From Microvirga calopogonii (GTDB lineage: Bacteria > Pseudomonadota > Alphaproteobacteria > Rhizobiales > Beijerinckiaceae), in the NCBI RefSeq assembly GCF_003347665.1, contig NZ_QDGA01000001.1:184654-248653 (forward strand): a DNA stretch of 64,000 bases, read 5' to 3'. Below the pieces are notes generated by a model. That model was not told the DNA's origin, searched no databases, and saw only the letters and a list, made by a program, of their open reading frames with translations. This document shows positions 17,851-26,656 of this stretch, piece after piece. Within the stretch, counting starts at the first letter, position 1. The number at the start of each line of letters is the position of its first letter. The translations under genes and the position numbers were made by a program.

Positions 17851-18627
17851 ATGGCCAATCATCATGGCGATTTCATCTGGTACGAACTCCTGACCACGGA
17901 TGCCGACGCGGCCGCGCGCTTCTACGGCGCGGTGATCGGGTGGCAGACACGCAAGGCGGAAGGCACCGATCGCGATTACAGGATCTTCGGGATCCGCGGC
18001 GACGATGTCGGCGGGCTGATGCCCCTGCCGTCGAACGCACAACGCGCGGGCATGCGCCCGACATGGCTCGGATATGTCGCGGTCGACGACGTCGACGCCA
18101 CGGCGGACGCAATCGTTCGGGCCGGCGGCACGCAGCACATGCCGCCCGCCGACATTCCCGGTGTCGGCCGCTTCGCAATGCTCGCCGACCCGCAGGGCGT
18201 CACGTTCTACGTGATGCGCGGCGCATCGGACGGAACCAGCACGGCCTTCGACCAGAGCCAGTTCGGCCATTGCAACTGGAACGAACTTGCCACCTCCGAT
18301 CCGGCGGCAGCACTCGCGTTCTACCAAGCCCTCTTCGGCTGGGAGAAGGGCGATGCCATGCCGATGGGCGAGATGGGCGAGTACCGGTTCCTGCAGCATG
18401 GCGGCCAGACCATCGGGGCCGTGATGAAGCGCATGCCGGAGGGCCCTCCCCCGGCCTGGACGTTCTACTTCGGCATCGAGGACATCGACGCGGCTGCCAA
18501 GGCCGTACCGGGCAATGGCGGCACCATCCATTACGGGCCGGCCGAAGTGCCGGGCGGCGTCTTCATCATCGTCGCCAGTGATCCGCAGGGCGCGCTGTTC
18601 GGCCTCGTCGGCCCGCGCAAGTCGTAA
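17851..18627 (+). CDS. VOC family protein with two glyoxalase-like domains
   Basis: A 258-residue protein from ATG 17851 (MANHHGDFIWYELLTTDADA), 8 bp after the DUF1428 stop. The frame is open upstream, but that part shadows the preceding gene. Two vicinal-oxygen-chelate modules are visible: about 8-125 (FIWYELLTTDADAAARFYGA to DPQGVTFYVM) and about 138-255 (HCNWNELATSDPAAALAFYQ to DPQGALFGLVGP). These folds bind a metal in glyoxalases, dioxygenases and resistance proteins. The exact reaction is unknown. It is likely co-induced with its neighbours when MarR is released. Confidence 0.88.
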   Translation: MANHHGDFIWYELLTTDADAAARFYGAVIGWQTRKAEGTDRDYRIFGIRGDDVGGLMPLPSNAQRAGMRPTWLGYVAVDDVDATADAIVRAGGTQHMPPADIPGVGRFAMLADPQGVTFYVMRGASDGTSTAFDQSQFGHCNWNELATSDPAAALAFYQALFGWEKGDAMPMGEMGEYRFLQHGGQTIGAVMKRMPEGPPPAWTFYFGIEDIDAAAKAVPGNGGTIHYGPAEVPGGVFIIVASDPQGALFGLVGPRKS

Positions 18628-18645
18628 AGCGATGAGGAGCATGCC

Positions 18646-19350
18646 ATGACAAAGGACCTCGTCCCTGCGGCGGAACTCGCACGGCGTTCCCCCGTGCGGT
18701 TTCCGAACGAAAGCGCGGAGTACCGCGCTGCGCGCACGGCCCTGCTGGCGGAGGAGATCGAACTGCGGCGCCACCTGGAGCGCGTTGCGGCGCAGCGGCG
18801 CGCCCTGCCGCCAGGCGGCGAAGTCATCGGCGATTATCGCTTCGAGGGTGAAAACGGCCCGGTGAGTTTCGCCGATCTCTTCGGCGACAAGCAGACGCTT
18901 GCCGTCTACAGCTACATGTTCGGCCCGCAGCGCGAGCGCCCCTGCCCCATGTGCACCAACCTGCTCGGCGCACTCGAAGGCAATGGCGCCGATATTCAGC
19001 AGCGCATGGCGCTCGCCGTCGTCGCGCGCTCGCCGGTCGAGCGGCTGATTGCCTGGAAGAAGGAGCGTGGCTGGAAAAACCTGAAGCTCTATTCGGACCT
19101 CAACGGCCATTACTCCCGCGACTATCACGGGGTGCTGCCGGACGGCTCGGAGATTCCGAGCTTCAACGTCTTCACCCGGCGAGATGGAACCATCCGTCAT
19201 TTCTGGAGCGGTGAGATGACCGGCGATTCCGCCGATCCCGGTCAGGATCCGCGCGGCGCTCCCGACCTCGCGCCCCTCTGGAACGTGCTCGACATGACGC
19301 CGGAAGGACGCGGCACGGATTGGTATCCCAAGCTCACCTATGCACCATGA
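18646..19350 (+). CDS. DUF899 family thioredoxin-like protein
   Basis: A 234-residue protein whose core resembles thioredoxin/AhpC-like folds. The conserved ERPCPMCTNLLGALEG segment (about 100-115) contains a CPMC dithiol motif at the position of a thioredoxin active site. The segments SYMFGPQRE, WKNLKLYSDLNGHYSRDYHG and FNVFTRRDGTIRHFWSGEM are DUF899 signatures. The biochemical role is unestablished; a thiol redox function is inference. It lies 18 bp downstream of the VOC gene, with GAGGAG before its ATG, and is probably the third gene of the MarR-controlled unit. Confidence 0.85.
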   Translation: MTKDLVPAAELARRSPVRFPNESAEYRAARTALLAEEIELRRHLERVAAQRRALPPGGEVIGDYRFEGENGPVSFADLFGDKQTLAVYSYMFGPQRERPCPMCTNLLGALEGNGADIQQRMALAVVARSPVERLIAWKKERGWKNLKLYSDLNGHYSRDYHGVLPDGSEIPSFNVFTRRDGTIRHFWSGEMTGDSADPGQDPRGAPDLAPLWNVLDMTPEGRGTDWYPKLTYAP

Positions 19351-19367
19351 TGGCGGCAAACGGCGCC

Positions 19368-20711
19368 TTAAGCATCGGATCGATCCGAACCGTGTGATAG
19401 TGGAAAGAGAGGAAGATCGACCTTCGCGATCAGGCCACTTCGATCGGGCCTGTTGCACAGCGAAAGGCGTCCTCCGGCCCGAAATGTGAGGGCCTTGACG
19501 ATGGAGAGGCCGAGGCCCGTTCCTTCCTGCTCATGGTTCCCACGCACGAAGGGATCGCACACCCGCTCGAGCAGGTCGGTGGGAAGCCCCGGACCGGTAT
19601 CGGCGATCTCGACCTCGGCCCTTCCCGCCGTGCATTGCGCGGTGACGACGATCCGCCCACCTGGAGGCGTGTAGCGAATAGCGTTGTCGAGAAGGTTGGA
19701 AAAAATCGTCTCGAGATCGTGCCGCTCGGCACGCACAGGAACGCTCGGCAGATCCGCCGTCGCGAGGGTGACGGGCTTGCTCTCGGCCAGGGGAGCGACA
19801 CCGCGCAAGGCATCCCGCAGCACGTCGGCCAGATCGACCGGCTGCGGCGTCTCCGCCGCCGACGGCGCTTCGGCCCGCGCCAGGGCAAGAAGCTGACTCG
19901 TCAGGCTCGACATCCGCCGGAATCCGAGATCCATGTCGTCGAGAATCTCGGCCGTGACTCCAGGACTGGTCGTATGACGCAGATTGCTCGCCTGGATCCG
20001 AAGGGCCGTGAGAGGCGTGCGCAACTGGTGAGCCGCGTTGGAGACGAAGCGCCGTTGCGATGCAAGCATGTCCGCGACCCGCACGAGCGCCTTGTTCATC
20101 GCCTGGATGAGCGGCACGATTTCACCGGGCACGTCCGCCAGGGCGAGCTGCTGCGTGCTGTCGGGCTGGCGGGCCATGAGCTGGAGAGCCAGCTCGTCGA
20201 CCGGCGCGAGGATCCGGCCGACGAGCCAGCGCACGAGCAGGGCCGAGATCGGGATCAGGAGTAGCGTTATGATGATCGCCGGCAATGCCGCCATCAGGGC
20301 GAGCTCGCGACGAACGCTGGACCTTTGGGAGACCTGAACGGTGCCGTCGTCCAACACCCAGGTGTAGCTGCGCCACTGCCCGCTTGGCGCATTGAAATTC
20401 GAGAATCCGGTTTGTGCCTGACGCGGCAAGTCGATGCCCGGAGGAAAGGATTTCAGCAGGTGCCCATCTTCGTCCCAAGCCTGAACGACAAGCATATCCT
20501 CGGCCTCGAGAGGCGGCGCGGGCATCTGCGCCAGATCGTCGACCGAGCTGACCACATTGAAGGCGATCTCGCGCATCTGGTCGTCGAGGAGATTATCCGG
20601 ATCCTGCTGGGCGGCTATGTAGGCTCCCACACCTCCGAGCAGGCCGACGAGGATCAACAGGGCGGTGAACCAGACCGTGAGGCGCGTGCGGAGCGAGTTG
20701 CGGCGTTTCAT
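19368..20711 (-). CDS. Sensor histidine kinase (TctE/QseC-like)
   Basis: A 447-residue membrane kinase from ATG 20711, which overlaps the response regulator TGA (ATGA). Two transmembrane segments (about 12-32 and 148-168) flank a periplasmic sensor of about 115 residues; a HAMP-like linker follows (VGRILAPVDELALQLMA). Catalytic boxes: H-box RRFVSNAAHQLRTPLTALR, N-box NLLDNAIRYTPPGG, G1 IADTGPGLP and G2 EGTGLGLSIVKAL. The architecture matches sensors for citrate/tricarboxylates, metals or quorum-type signals. The actual signal is not deducible. It probably phosphorylates the adjacent regulator. Confidence 0.92.
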   Translation of the reverse strand: MKRRNSLRTRLTVWFTALLILVGLLGGVGAYIAAQQDPDNLLDDQMREIAFNVVSSVDDLAQMPAPPLEAEDMLVVQAWDEDGHLLKSFPPGIDLPRQAQTGFSNFNAPSGQWRSYTWVLDDGTVQVSQRSSVRRELALMAALPAIIITLLLIPISALLVRWLVGRILAPVDELALQLMARQPDSTQQLALADVPGEIVPLIQAMNKALVRVADMLASQRRFVSNAAHQLRTPLTALRIQASNLRHTTSPGVTAEILDDMDLGFRRMSSLTSQLLALARAEAPSAAETPQPVDLADVLRDALRGVAPLAESKPVTLATADLPSVPVRAERHDLETIFSNLLDNAIRYTPPGGRIVVTAQCTAGRAEVEIADTGPGLPTDLLERVCDPFVRGNHEQEGTGLGLSIVKALTFRAGGRLSLCNRPDRSGLIAKVDLPLFPLSHGSDRSDA

Positions 20712-21364
20712 TTCATCACCATCCAGCCGACACCACGGACGTTGCGGATGATGTCGTTGCCGAATTTGCGGCGGATGTAGTGGATCAATACGTCCACCGC
20801 GTTGCTCTCGACCTCTTCGCCCCAACCGTAGAGCGCGTCCTCGAGCTGCTGACGCGACAGGATCGTTCCGGGCCGTTCGATCAGGGCCTGCAGGAGCGCG
20901 AATTCCCGTCCCGGAAGAAGCTGCGTCGAGCCCTTGTAGGTGACTTCATGAGTCGCGAGATCGAGAACGATTTCGGAGGAGCGGATCTGCGATGTGGCAT
21001 GTCCCGCATGGCGGCGGATCACCGCCCGGATGCGTGCCGCAAGCTCGTCGAAGTCGAAGGGCTTCACGATGAAATCATCCGCTCCGAGATCCAGGCCCGC
21101 CACGCGGGTCTCGATATCGTCGCGCGCCGTGACGATGAGCACCGGCGTTGCGTCCTTGCCGCCGCGCATCTCCTTGAGCACGTCGAGGCCGGCCTTGTCG
21201 GGCAGGCCGAGATCCAGCAGGACGATGGAATAGTGGTTCGCCCGTAAGGCGCCGAGCGCATCGTCTCCGGCTCGCGCCCAGTCGATCGCGGCTCCCGACC
21301 CTTCGAAAGCCCGTGTCAGACTGCGTCCGATCAGAGGATCGTCTTCGACCAGGAGAACCCGCAT
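20708..21364 (-). CDS. OmpR family two-component response regulator
   Basis: A 218-residue regulator. The receiver domain has phosphoacceptor Asp51 in LLDLGLPDKAG, acidic residues EDD at 7-9, Thr in VLIVTARDD and Lys in DDFIVKPFDFDEL. The C-terminal winged helix includes LPGREFALLQALIERPGTIL, SRQQLEDALYGW and NAVDVLIHYIRRKFG. It forms an operon with the kinase behind it (4-bp overlap) and is divergent from the small secreted protein at 21548, whose upstream region contains a direct repeat that could be its site. Confidence 0.93.
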   Translation of the reverse strand: MRVLLVEDDPLIGRSLTRAFEGSGAAIDWARAGDDALGALRANHYSIVLLDLGLPDKAGLDVLKEMRGGKDATPVLIVTARDDIETRVAGLDLGADDFIVKPFDFDELAARIRAVIRRHAGHATSQIRSSEIVLDLATHEVTYKGSTQLLPGREFALLQALIERPGTILSRQQLEDALYGWGEEVESNAVDVLIHYIRRKFGNDIIRNVRGVGWMVMK

Positions 21365-21508
21365 GATGGCCGCTCTCGATGCAGGACGAGTTCAATCCTG
21401 CGGCCGATGAAAGGCAATCGCGCAATTTGCCGCTTGGGGTGGCCATGGAGAGGCCGGGCGTTCCGCGGTCCTCATTCTCCCCTAATTCAAGCGCCGTAGG
21501 ATCCACGT

Positions 21509-21525
21509 CAGGTACCCGCAGGTAC
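21509..21525 (+). promoter_or_regulatory. Direct repeat, candidate response-regulator site
   Basis: CAGGTAC occurs at 21509-21515 and again at 21519-21525, a 10-bp period, 23 bp before the ATG at 21548 and 145 bp before the divergent response regulator. OmpR-family dimers bind tandem half-sites one helical turn apart. Confidence 0.45.
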
Positions 21526-21547
21526 TGGCATTGAATGGAGACGATCC

Positions 21548-21775
21548 ATGAAGCATCTGTTGATTGCGGTGTCGACCCTGGCGTTCCTCGCAGGCGCTCC
21601 GCTGGCCGCGCAGGCGGCGACATCGTCGACGGCCAATCCCCCCAAGCACTCCACCGTCCGGCATCATACGGCTTCGAAGAAGAGCCATATGAACCAGGCG
21701 AAGAGAAACGTCTCGTGCCCGGCCGGTTCGACCAGCGCGGCCTGCCATCCGACATCGACGGGTTCGGTCCGTTAG
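21548..21775 (+). CDS. Small secreted basic protein (75 aa)
   Basis: Signal peptide MKHLLIAVSTLAFLAGAPLA ending AQAA gives a mature chain of about 50 residues. It is rich in Ser, Thr, His, Lys and Pro, with two cysteines near the end (VSCPAGSTSAACHP) that could form a disulphide. No family is recognised. GGAG (21537-21540) lies 7 nt before ATG 21548. It is divergent from the two-component system, and the direct repeat in between makes it the likely nearest target. It could be a sensor-modulating periplasmic peptide, but this is speculative. Confidence 0.65.
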   Translation: MKHLLIAVSTLAFLAGAPLAAQAATSSTANPPKHSTVRHHTASKKSHMNQAKRNVSCPAGSTSAACHPTSTGSVR

Positions 21776-22115
21776 AGCTTATACGATCGTTCGCTGACGA
21801 GCGTATCGCACGGACCCGAACGATGCGCCCGTTGACGGCATCGGGATGATCCCGGAGGTGGCGAGCGTTTGCGGGCCCGATGCGACAGAGCAGGTTCCGG
21901 CAAAAGGGGCTGGTTCGCCGGGACATGCGCCGAAGAAAAGTGGAATGCTGCTTTCGCGCAGCCGGAAACGTCACCAGTCTCGTTCCTCCGCTGGTGTTCG
22001 TATGGTGCTCCCTGAAGCGCTTCCTCTTCGGGAGCACCCTTTTTCCGGTGCCCGGCTGCGAGCAAACAAGCCTCGATCATCTGCATGGCGGCCCAATGCG
22101 CCGTGGGCAATCTTC
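21776..22115 (+). other. Intergenic region ending in a strong terminator; possible small RNA
   Basis: No convincing protein frame. The region between the small secreted protein and the channel gene contains a textbook intrinsic terminator at 22004-22044, 230 nt after the previous stop and 70 nt before the next ATG. Either the upstream messenger has a long 3' tail or a small RNA is made here. Confidence 0.5.
22004..22044 (+). terminator. Intrinsic terminator
   Basis: A perfect 9-bp stem GGTGCTCCC (22004-22012) and GGGAGCACC (22030-22038), a 17-nt loop that itself contains the palindrome GAAGCGCTTC, then CTTTTT. Confidence 0.8.
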
Positions 22116-22559
22116 ATGGAAACATTGATTGCCACGATCGCCCTGACGATCACTCCCCTGATGCTGACCGTCGTCGTCCATTACGAGGCGCTCAGCGGGC
22201 TGTCGAAGGTGCTGCAGAAATCCACGATCCAGTCACGCCCCAAAGTTCTCGTCGTGGTGTTCGGGGTCATCACGGCGCATTTCATGGAGATCGCCATTTA
22301 CGCGCTCACATACTGGATCGCGGATGTGGGCCTGAACATCGGCGATTTCGGCGGCAACAGGGCCGTCAACTTCGCCGATTACCTGTTCTTCTCGGCAGAG
22401 ACCTTCAGCACGCTGGGCATCGGGGACATCTTCCCGCTCGGGATGATGCGGCTGATCGCAAGCCTCGAATCCCTGAACGGCATCGTTCTCATCGGATGGT
22501 CGACGTCCTTCACGTACCTGACCATGTCCCATTACTGGGCGGGCAACTCAGCTGAATGA
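22116..22559 (+). CDS. Small potassium-channel-like membrane protein
   Basis: A 147-residue protein from ATG 22116. Hydrophobic segments are at about 3-24, 45-68 and 115-137. Before the last one lies a re-entrant loop with FSAETFSTLGIGDIFP, whose TLGIGD resembles the selectivity filter (TxGYGD/TIGFGD) of two-transmembrane ion channels. The third residue is Ile rather than Tyr/Phe, which may alter selectivity. No cytosolic ligand-binding (RCK, cNMP) domain follows. The likely role is K+ or cation conductance. An upstream extension of the frame has no channel content. It is convergent with recN, 13 bp apart. Confidence 0.75.
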   Translation: METLIATIALTITPLMLTVVVHYEALSGLSKVLQKSTIQSRPKVLVVVFGVITAHFMEIAIYALTYWIADVGLNIGDFGGNRAVNFADYLFFSAETFSTLGIGDIFPLGMMRLIASLESLNGIVLIGWSTSFTYLTMSHYWAGNSAE

Positions 22560-22572
22560 GGAGGTGAGAGAT

Positions 22573-24249
22573 TCAATGCGCCGCCGCTTCGAGCAGCCGC
22601 GCGGCGGCTGCGCGCGCTTCCTCGGTGATCGTCGCGCCGGCCAGCATGCGGGCGATCTCCTCCCGGCGCGGCGCGGCCTCGAGCGGAATCACGCGGGTCG
22701 CGACCCGGTCCTGCGCTCCGCGCACGCCTTCCTTTGCGATAAGGAAATGACTGCCGGCTTTCGCCGCGACCTGCGGCGCATGGGTCACGGCCATGACCTG
22801 CACCTTTTCTGCCAGGCGGGCGAGACGCTGGCCGATGGCGTCGGCCACCGCGCCGCCGACTCCGGTGTCGATCTCGTCGAAGACCAGGGTCGGGGCCGAG
22901 CCCTTGTCGGCCAGAACGACCTTGAGGGCCAGCATGAAGCGGGACAGCTCGCCCCCGGAAGCCACCTTCATGAGGGGACCCGGTCGGGTGCCGGGATTGG
23001 TCTGCGCCCAGAACTCGACCCGCTCGAAGCCGCTGGGGTCGCGGCTGGTCTCGTCGATCTGGATGTCCGTGATGAAGCGAGCCCGCTCCAGTTTGAGGGG
23101 CGGCAATTCGGCCTGAACCGCCGTATCGAGCGCCTGAGCGGCCTTCTTCCGGCCCGACGAGAGCGCCTTCGCGGCCTTCACATAGGCGGCATCCGCTTCC
23201 TTGAGGGCCTTTTCCAGACCGCCGAGCTGCTCCTCACCGGCATCGATGGCCGCGACATCCTCCTCGAAGCGCTTCCGCAGGGCCGCGAGTTCGTCCGCCG
23301 GAACATCGTATTTGCGGGCCGCGGCGCGCAGAGCGAAGAGGCGCTCCTCCGTCTGCTCCAGCTCGCGCGGGTCGTATTCGGTGGCGTGGATCGCCTCTTC
23401 GAGAGCCTCCCGTGCCTCGTCGATGGCGACGAGCGCGGCATCCAGCGCCTTCACGCTGGGCTCCACAAGCGATGGCGCCTGGGCCCCGCGGCGCTCCAGC
23501 TTGCGCACGGCCGCCGAGAGCTCGTTGACCGGGGACGTGTTGCCGGCGACGACCTCATAGGCTTCGTTGAGGTCCTGGGCCACCTTCTCCGACTGCATCA
23601 TGACGACCCGGCGCCCGGCGAGAGTTTCCTCCTCCCCGGCCAGCGGATTGAGCTTGGTCAGCTCCTCCACCGCGTGGCGCAGGAAATCGGCCTCCTTGCG
23701 GGCCTTCTCGATACGGTTGCGATGCTCGTGCAGGGCATGCCGCGCCTCACGAACACGACGCGAGGCATCGCCCACGGCCTGGATTTCACCCGATAGGCCT
23801 CCAAAGGCATCGAGGATCGCGCGGTGCGTGGCGGGATCGACCAAGGCGCGGTCGTCATGCTGGCCATGGATCTCGACCAGGGTCGCGCCGATGGCCTTCA
23901 GCACCTGCACGCTCACGGGCTGGTCGTTGACGAAGGCGCGGGTCCGCCCGTCCGCCACCTGGACCCGGCGCAGAATCAGATCGCCGTCGACGTCGATATC
24001 GGCGTCGGACGCGATGCGGCGGGCCGGATGGTCGAGGGGGCAATCGAAGACGGCCGTCACCTGCCCTTGGGCCTCGCCATGGCGCACGAGGGAGCCGTCG
24101 CCACGGCCGCCGAGGGCCAGGGCGAAGGCATCGAGCAGGATCGATTTGCCTGCGCCTGTCTCACCCGTGAGGACGCTCAGCCCCTCATGGAAGTGCAGCT
24201 CAAGCCTGTCGATAAGGACGATATCGCGGATCGTCAGCTGGATGAGCAT
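22573..24249 (-). CDS. recN: DNA repair protein RecN
   Basis: A 558-residue SMC-like ATPase in double-strand-break repair. Seen: the N-terminal Walker A GETGAGKSILLDAFALALGG (about 30-49), ALVDPATHRAILDAFGG, a central coiled coil (about 160-360) with a hinge, then the C-terminal ASGGELSRFMLALKVVLAD signature, Walker B TLVFDEIDTGVGG and VMAVTHAPQVAAKAGSHFLI. It lies 12 bp downstream of bamD on the same strand, at the distal end of the dcw-lpxC-bamD run, where it also sits in related alphaproteobacteria. Confidence 0.95.
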   Translation of the reverse strand: MLIQLTIRDIVLIDRLELHFHEGLSVLTGETGAGKSILLDAFALALGGRGDGSLVRHGEAQGQVTAVFDCPLDHPARRIASDADIDVDGDLILRRVQVADGRTRAFVNDQPVSVQVLKAIGATLVEIHGQHDDRALVDPATHRAILDAFGGLSGEIQAVGDASRRVREARHALHEHRNRIEKARKEADFLRHAVEELTKLNPLAGEEETLAGRRVVMMQSEKVAQDLNEAYEVVAGNTSPVNELSAAVRKLERRGAQAPSLVEPSVKALDAALVAIDEAREALEEAIHATEYDPRELEQTEERLFALRAAARKYDVPADELAALRKRFEEDVAAIDAGEEQLGGLEKALKEADAAYVKAAKALSSGRKKAAQALDTAVQAELPPLKLERARFITDIQIDETSRDPSGFERVEFWAQTNPGTRPGPLMKVASGGELSRFMLALKVVLADKGSAPTLVFDEIDTGVGGAVADAIGQRLARLAEKVQVMAVTHAPQVAAKAGSHFLIAKEGVRGAQDRVATRVIPLEAAPRREEIARMLAGATITEEARAAAARLLEAAAH

Positions 24250-24261
24250 GGATGGTGAGGC

Positions 24262-25158
24262 TTAGCCCGTACGCTGACCGACCTGCGGGACGCCACGGAA
24301 GGCCTTGCTGATCCAGGACTGGGAATCCTCGCGCGGCTCGACGCCGCCCTTGGTCAGCAGAGCATGGGCGTCCTTGTACCAGGGACTGTCAGGGAAGTTG
24401 TGGCCGAGAACGGCGGCAGCGGTCTGCGCCTCGTTGACGATGCCCATGGCCATGTAGGCCTCGGTCAGACGCTCGAGGGCCTCTTCCACGTGGCGGGTCG
24501 TCTGATAGCGCGCAACGACGGTGCGGAAGCGGTTGATGGCGCCCGCATAATTACGCTTCTGCAGATAGAAGCGGCCGACCTCCAGCTCCTTGCCGGCGAG
24601 CTGATCGCTGGCGACCTGGAGCTTCTTCTTGGCGTCGGCCACGTATTCGGAACTCGGATAGCGCTGGATCAGCTCCTGCAGGGCCAGGATGGCGCGCTCG
24701 GACTTCTCCTGATCGCGGGTGATATCCGGGATTTGATCGTAATACGACGACGCCATCAGGTACTGGGCGTAGGCCGCGTCTGACGTGTTGGGGTAGCTCT
24801 GCAGATAGCGCCTGGAAGCCGTGATCGATTCCTCATAGAAGCCGCCCTCGTAATTGGCATAGGCCTCCATGATCAGCCCCTTCCGGGACCAGTCGGAATA
24901 GGGATACTGCTTGTCGAGGCTGCTGAACTTCTTCACGGCGCCGTCGAAATCGCCCTTCTGCACCCGGGCAAGGCCGTCATTGTAGATCTCTTCCGCAGGC
25001 GCGTTCGCCACGATCTCGGGCTTGTAGGTTTCGCCCTTGTCGAACGGGTTCAGCGAAGAAAGGGATTCGCAGCCCGCGAGCCCCAAGGCGCAGACGCCGA
25101 GGATCAGGGCGCGGGCGGACGCGCCTTTCATACCTGAATAAGCCTTCGCGAACGACAT
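24262..25158 (-). CDS. bamD: Outer membrane assembly lipoprotein BamD
   Basis: A 298-residue lipoprotein of the BAM complex, which inserts beta-barrel proteins into the outer membrane. The start at ATG 25158 yields a signal ending in the lipobox LAGC (Cys at about residue 30). A further in-frame ATG (MKGASARALI) nine codons later is possible; the longer upstream frame is not supported. Five tetratricopeptide-like repeats follow, for example GDFDGAVKKFSSLDKQYPYS, YPNTSDAAYAQYLMA and NYAGAINRFRTVVARYQTT. It is cotranscribed with recN (12 bp) and follows lpxC. Confidence 0.94.
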   Translation of the reverse strand: MSFAKAYSGMKGASARALILGVCALGLAGCESLSSLNPFDKGETYKPEIVANAPAEEIYNDGLARVQKGDFDGAVKKFSSLDKQYPYSDWSRKGLIMEAYANYEGGFYEESITASRRYLQSYPNTSDAAYAQYLMASSYYDQIPDITRDQEKSERAILALQELIQRYPSSEYVADAKKKLQVASDQLAGKELEVGRFYLQKRNYAGAINRFRTVVARYQTTRHVEEALERLTEAYMAMGIVNEAQTAAAVLGHNFPDSPWYKDAHALLTKGGVEPREDSQSWISKAFRGVPQVGQRTG

Positions 25159-25417
25159 GCCTCGCGGTCCTCCAAAAATCGTGCCCGATGTTTTAACGAT
25201 GCACCAGGGTTCTTTAGCCCAAGCATGGGGCCAGAGCCAAGCCCATACATGCGGGTTTACCCAATAGGAATTAAGAAAGCCTGCATGAAATATGCGGCCA
25301 ATGGGCGCTTGGATCTGCGGCCGACATGAGATGGGCCCTGAAGTGCCTGAACTTGTCCTGCAGGCCTTGGCCGCCGAGCGATATCCAAAGACGCAAGCCC
25401 CGTTCCGGGGCCGCCGC

Positions 25418-26362
25418 TCAGTGCATCTCGGGGGAGAGAACGGAAGCGGCCACGCTGCCGAGATCGGCATAGGCCGGCTCGCGACGGGGAATGGCGTCCA
25501 CGATGGCGTAGTTGGACCGGCTCGCGAACAGGGCCTCGAGCACCGAGAAGTTCATGCGGTGACCGCCGCAATAGGACCGGTAGGTGCCGAGCAGGGGCAG
25601 CCCGGCGAGGGACAGGTCGCCGACCGCGTCGAGCAGCTTATGACGGACGAACTCGTCCGCATAGCGCAGGCCCTCGGGGTTCATGACGCCGTCGTCACCG
25701 ATGGCGACCGTGTTCTCCAGGGAGGCGCCGAGGGCGAAGCCGGCGCTCCAGAGCTTCTCCACATCGCGCATGAAGCCGAAGGTGCGGGCGCGGGAGATTT
25801 CACGGCGGAAGACGGAGGGCGAAAGGTCGATCGCCTTGCGCTGGCGGCCGATCACCGGCGTGGGGAAATCGATCTCCACGTCCAGGCGGAAGGCGCGGTC
25901 GTTGGGAAGAAGCTCGGCAAAGGCCTTGCCCTGGGTGATCCGGACCGGCTTGAGAACCTTGAGGTAGCGGCGGGTCGCGCCCTGAACCGCGACGCCGACC
26001 TGATCGATGGCGTCGATGAAGGGAGCCGAGCTGCCGTCCAGAATCGGAACTTCCGGCCCATCGATCTCGACAAGAACGTTGTCGATGCCGAGGCCGGACA
26101 GCGCCGCCATCAGGTGCTCGATCGTAGCCACCGCGCCGGTGTCGCGATCACCGATCACGGTGCAGAGCTCGGTTGCCGTCACCGCCAGATGGCGGGCATC
26201 GATCAGCCGATCCAGGCCGCCGGCCAGGCCGGTGCGCAGGAAAGCAATCCCATGGTTCGCTTCAGCCGGATGAAGGATCATCTTCACTTCATCCCCGGAA
26301 TGAACTCCGGTTCCAACGAGGGTCACGGCAGCGCGAAGCGTGGTTTGCTGGCTTTGCTTCAT
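25418..26362 (-). CDS. lpxC: UDP-3-O-acyl-N-acetylglucosamine deacetylase
   Basis: A 314-residue zinc deacetylase, the committed step of lipid A synthesis. Zinc-ligand regions are visible: IEHLMAALSGLGIDN (His near 80), FVRHKLLDAVGDLSLAG (His and Asp near 235-240) and YCGGHRMNFSVLEAL (His near 265). Length matches the family (about 305-315). It has its own spacer upstream (26363-26590) after the ftsZ terminator, so it is probably transcribed from its own promoter. A small GC hairpin at about 25398-25412 follows its stop. Confidence 0.95.
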   Translation of the reverse strand: MKQSQQTTLRAAVTLVGTGVHSGDEVKMILHPAEANHGIAFLRTGLAGGLDRLIDARHLAVTATELCTVIGDRDTGAVATIEHLMAALSGLGIDNVLVEIDGPEVPILDGSSAPFIDAIDQVGVAVQGATRRYLKVLKPVRITQGKAFAELLPNDRAFRLDVEIDFPTPVIGRQRKAIDLSPSVFRREISRARTFGFMRDVEKLWSAGFALGASLENTVAIGDDGVMNPEGLRYADEFVRHKLLDAVGDLSLAGLPLLGTYRSYCGGHRMNFSVLEALFASRSNYAIVDAIPRREPAYADLGSVAASVLSPEMH

Positions 26363-26590
26363 TATTCCTGAACCTCAACTACCCTTGTCGCCAAACTGAG
26401 CCGATTTCGCCGGGGAAGCTGCAGTTGCTGCTTTTGACTTCCGACCGGCAGGCTTCTCATTAGCGCTGCCCCTTTAAACGTTGAGGCACCTTAGTCCTGC
26501 AGTCAGGCTAGGCCAAATCACGCTTTCTTACTTTGTGTTACAATTTGGATAACTCTCAAGCCATTGAAATTAATACATTTTTAACGAATA

Positions 26591-26624
26591 AGGCCCCCAG
26601 CCGGATGCGGCTGGGGGCCTTTTC
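26591..26624 (-). terminator. Terminator behind ftsZ (12-bp perfect stem)
   Basis: AGGCCCCCAGCC (26591-26602) pairs perfectly with 26609-26620, loop GGATGC. It is flanked by TTTT on the plus-strand side and TTATT on the minus-strand side, so it can act in both directions. Only ftsZ (minus) needs it here. Confidence 0.75.
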
Positions 26625-26656
26625 TGTGACGGTTCTTACAGGCCGGTCAGGTCAAA

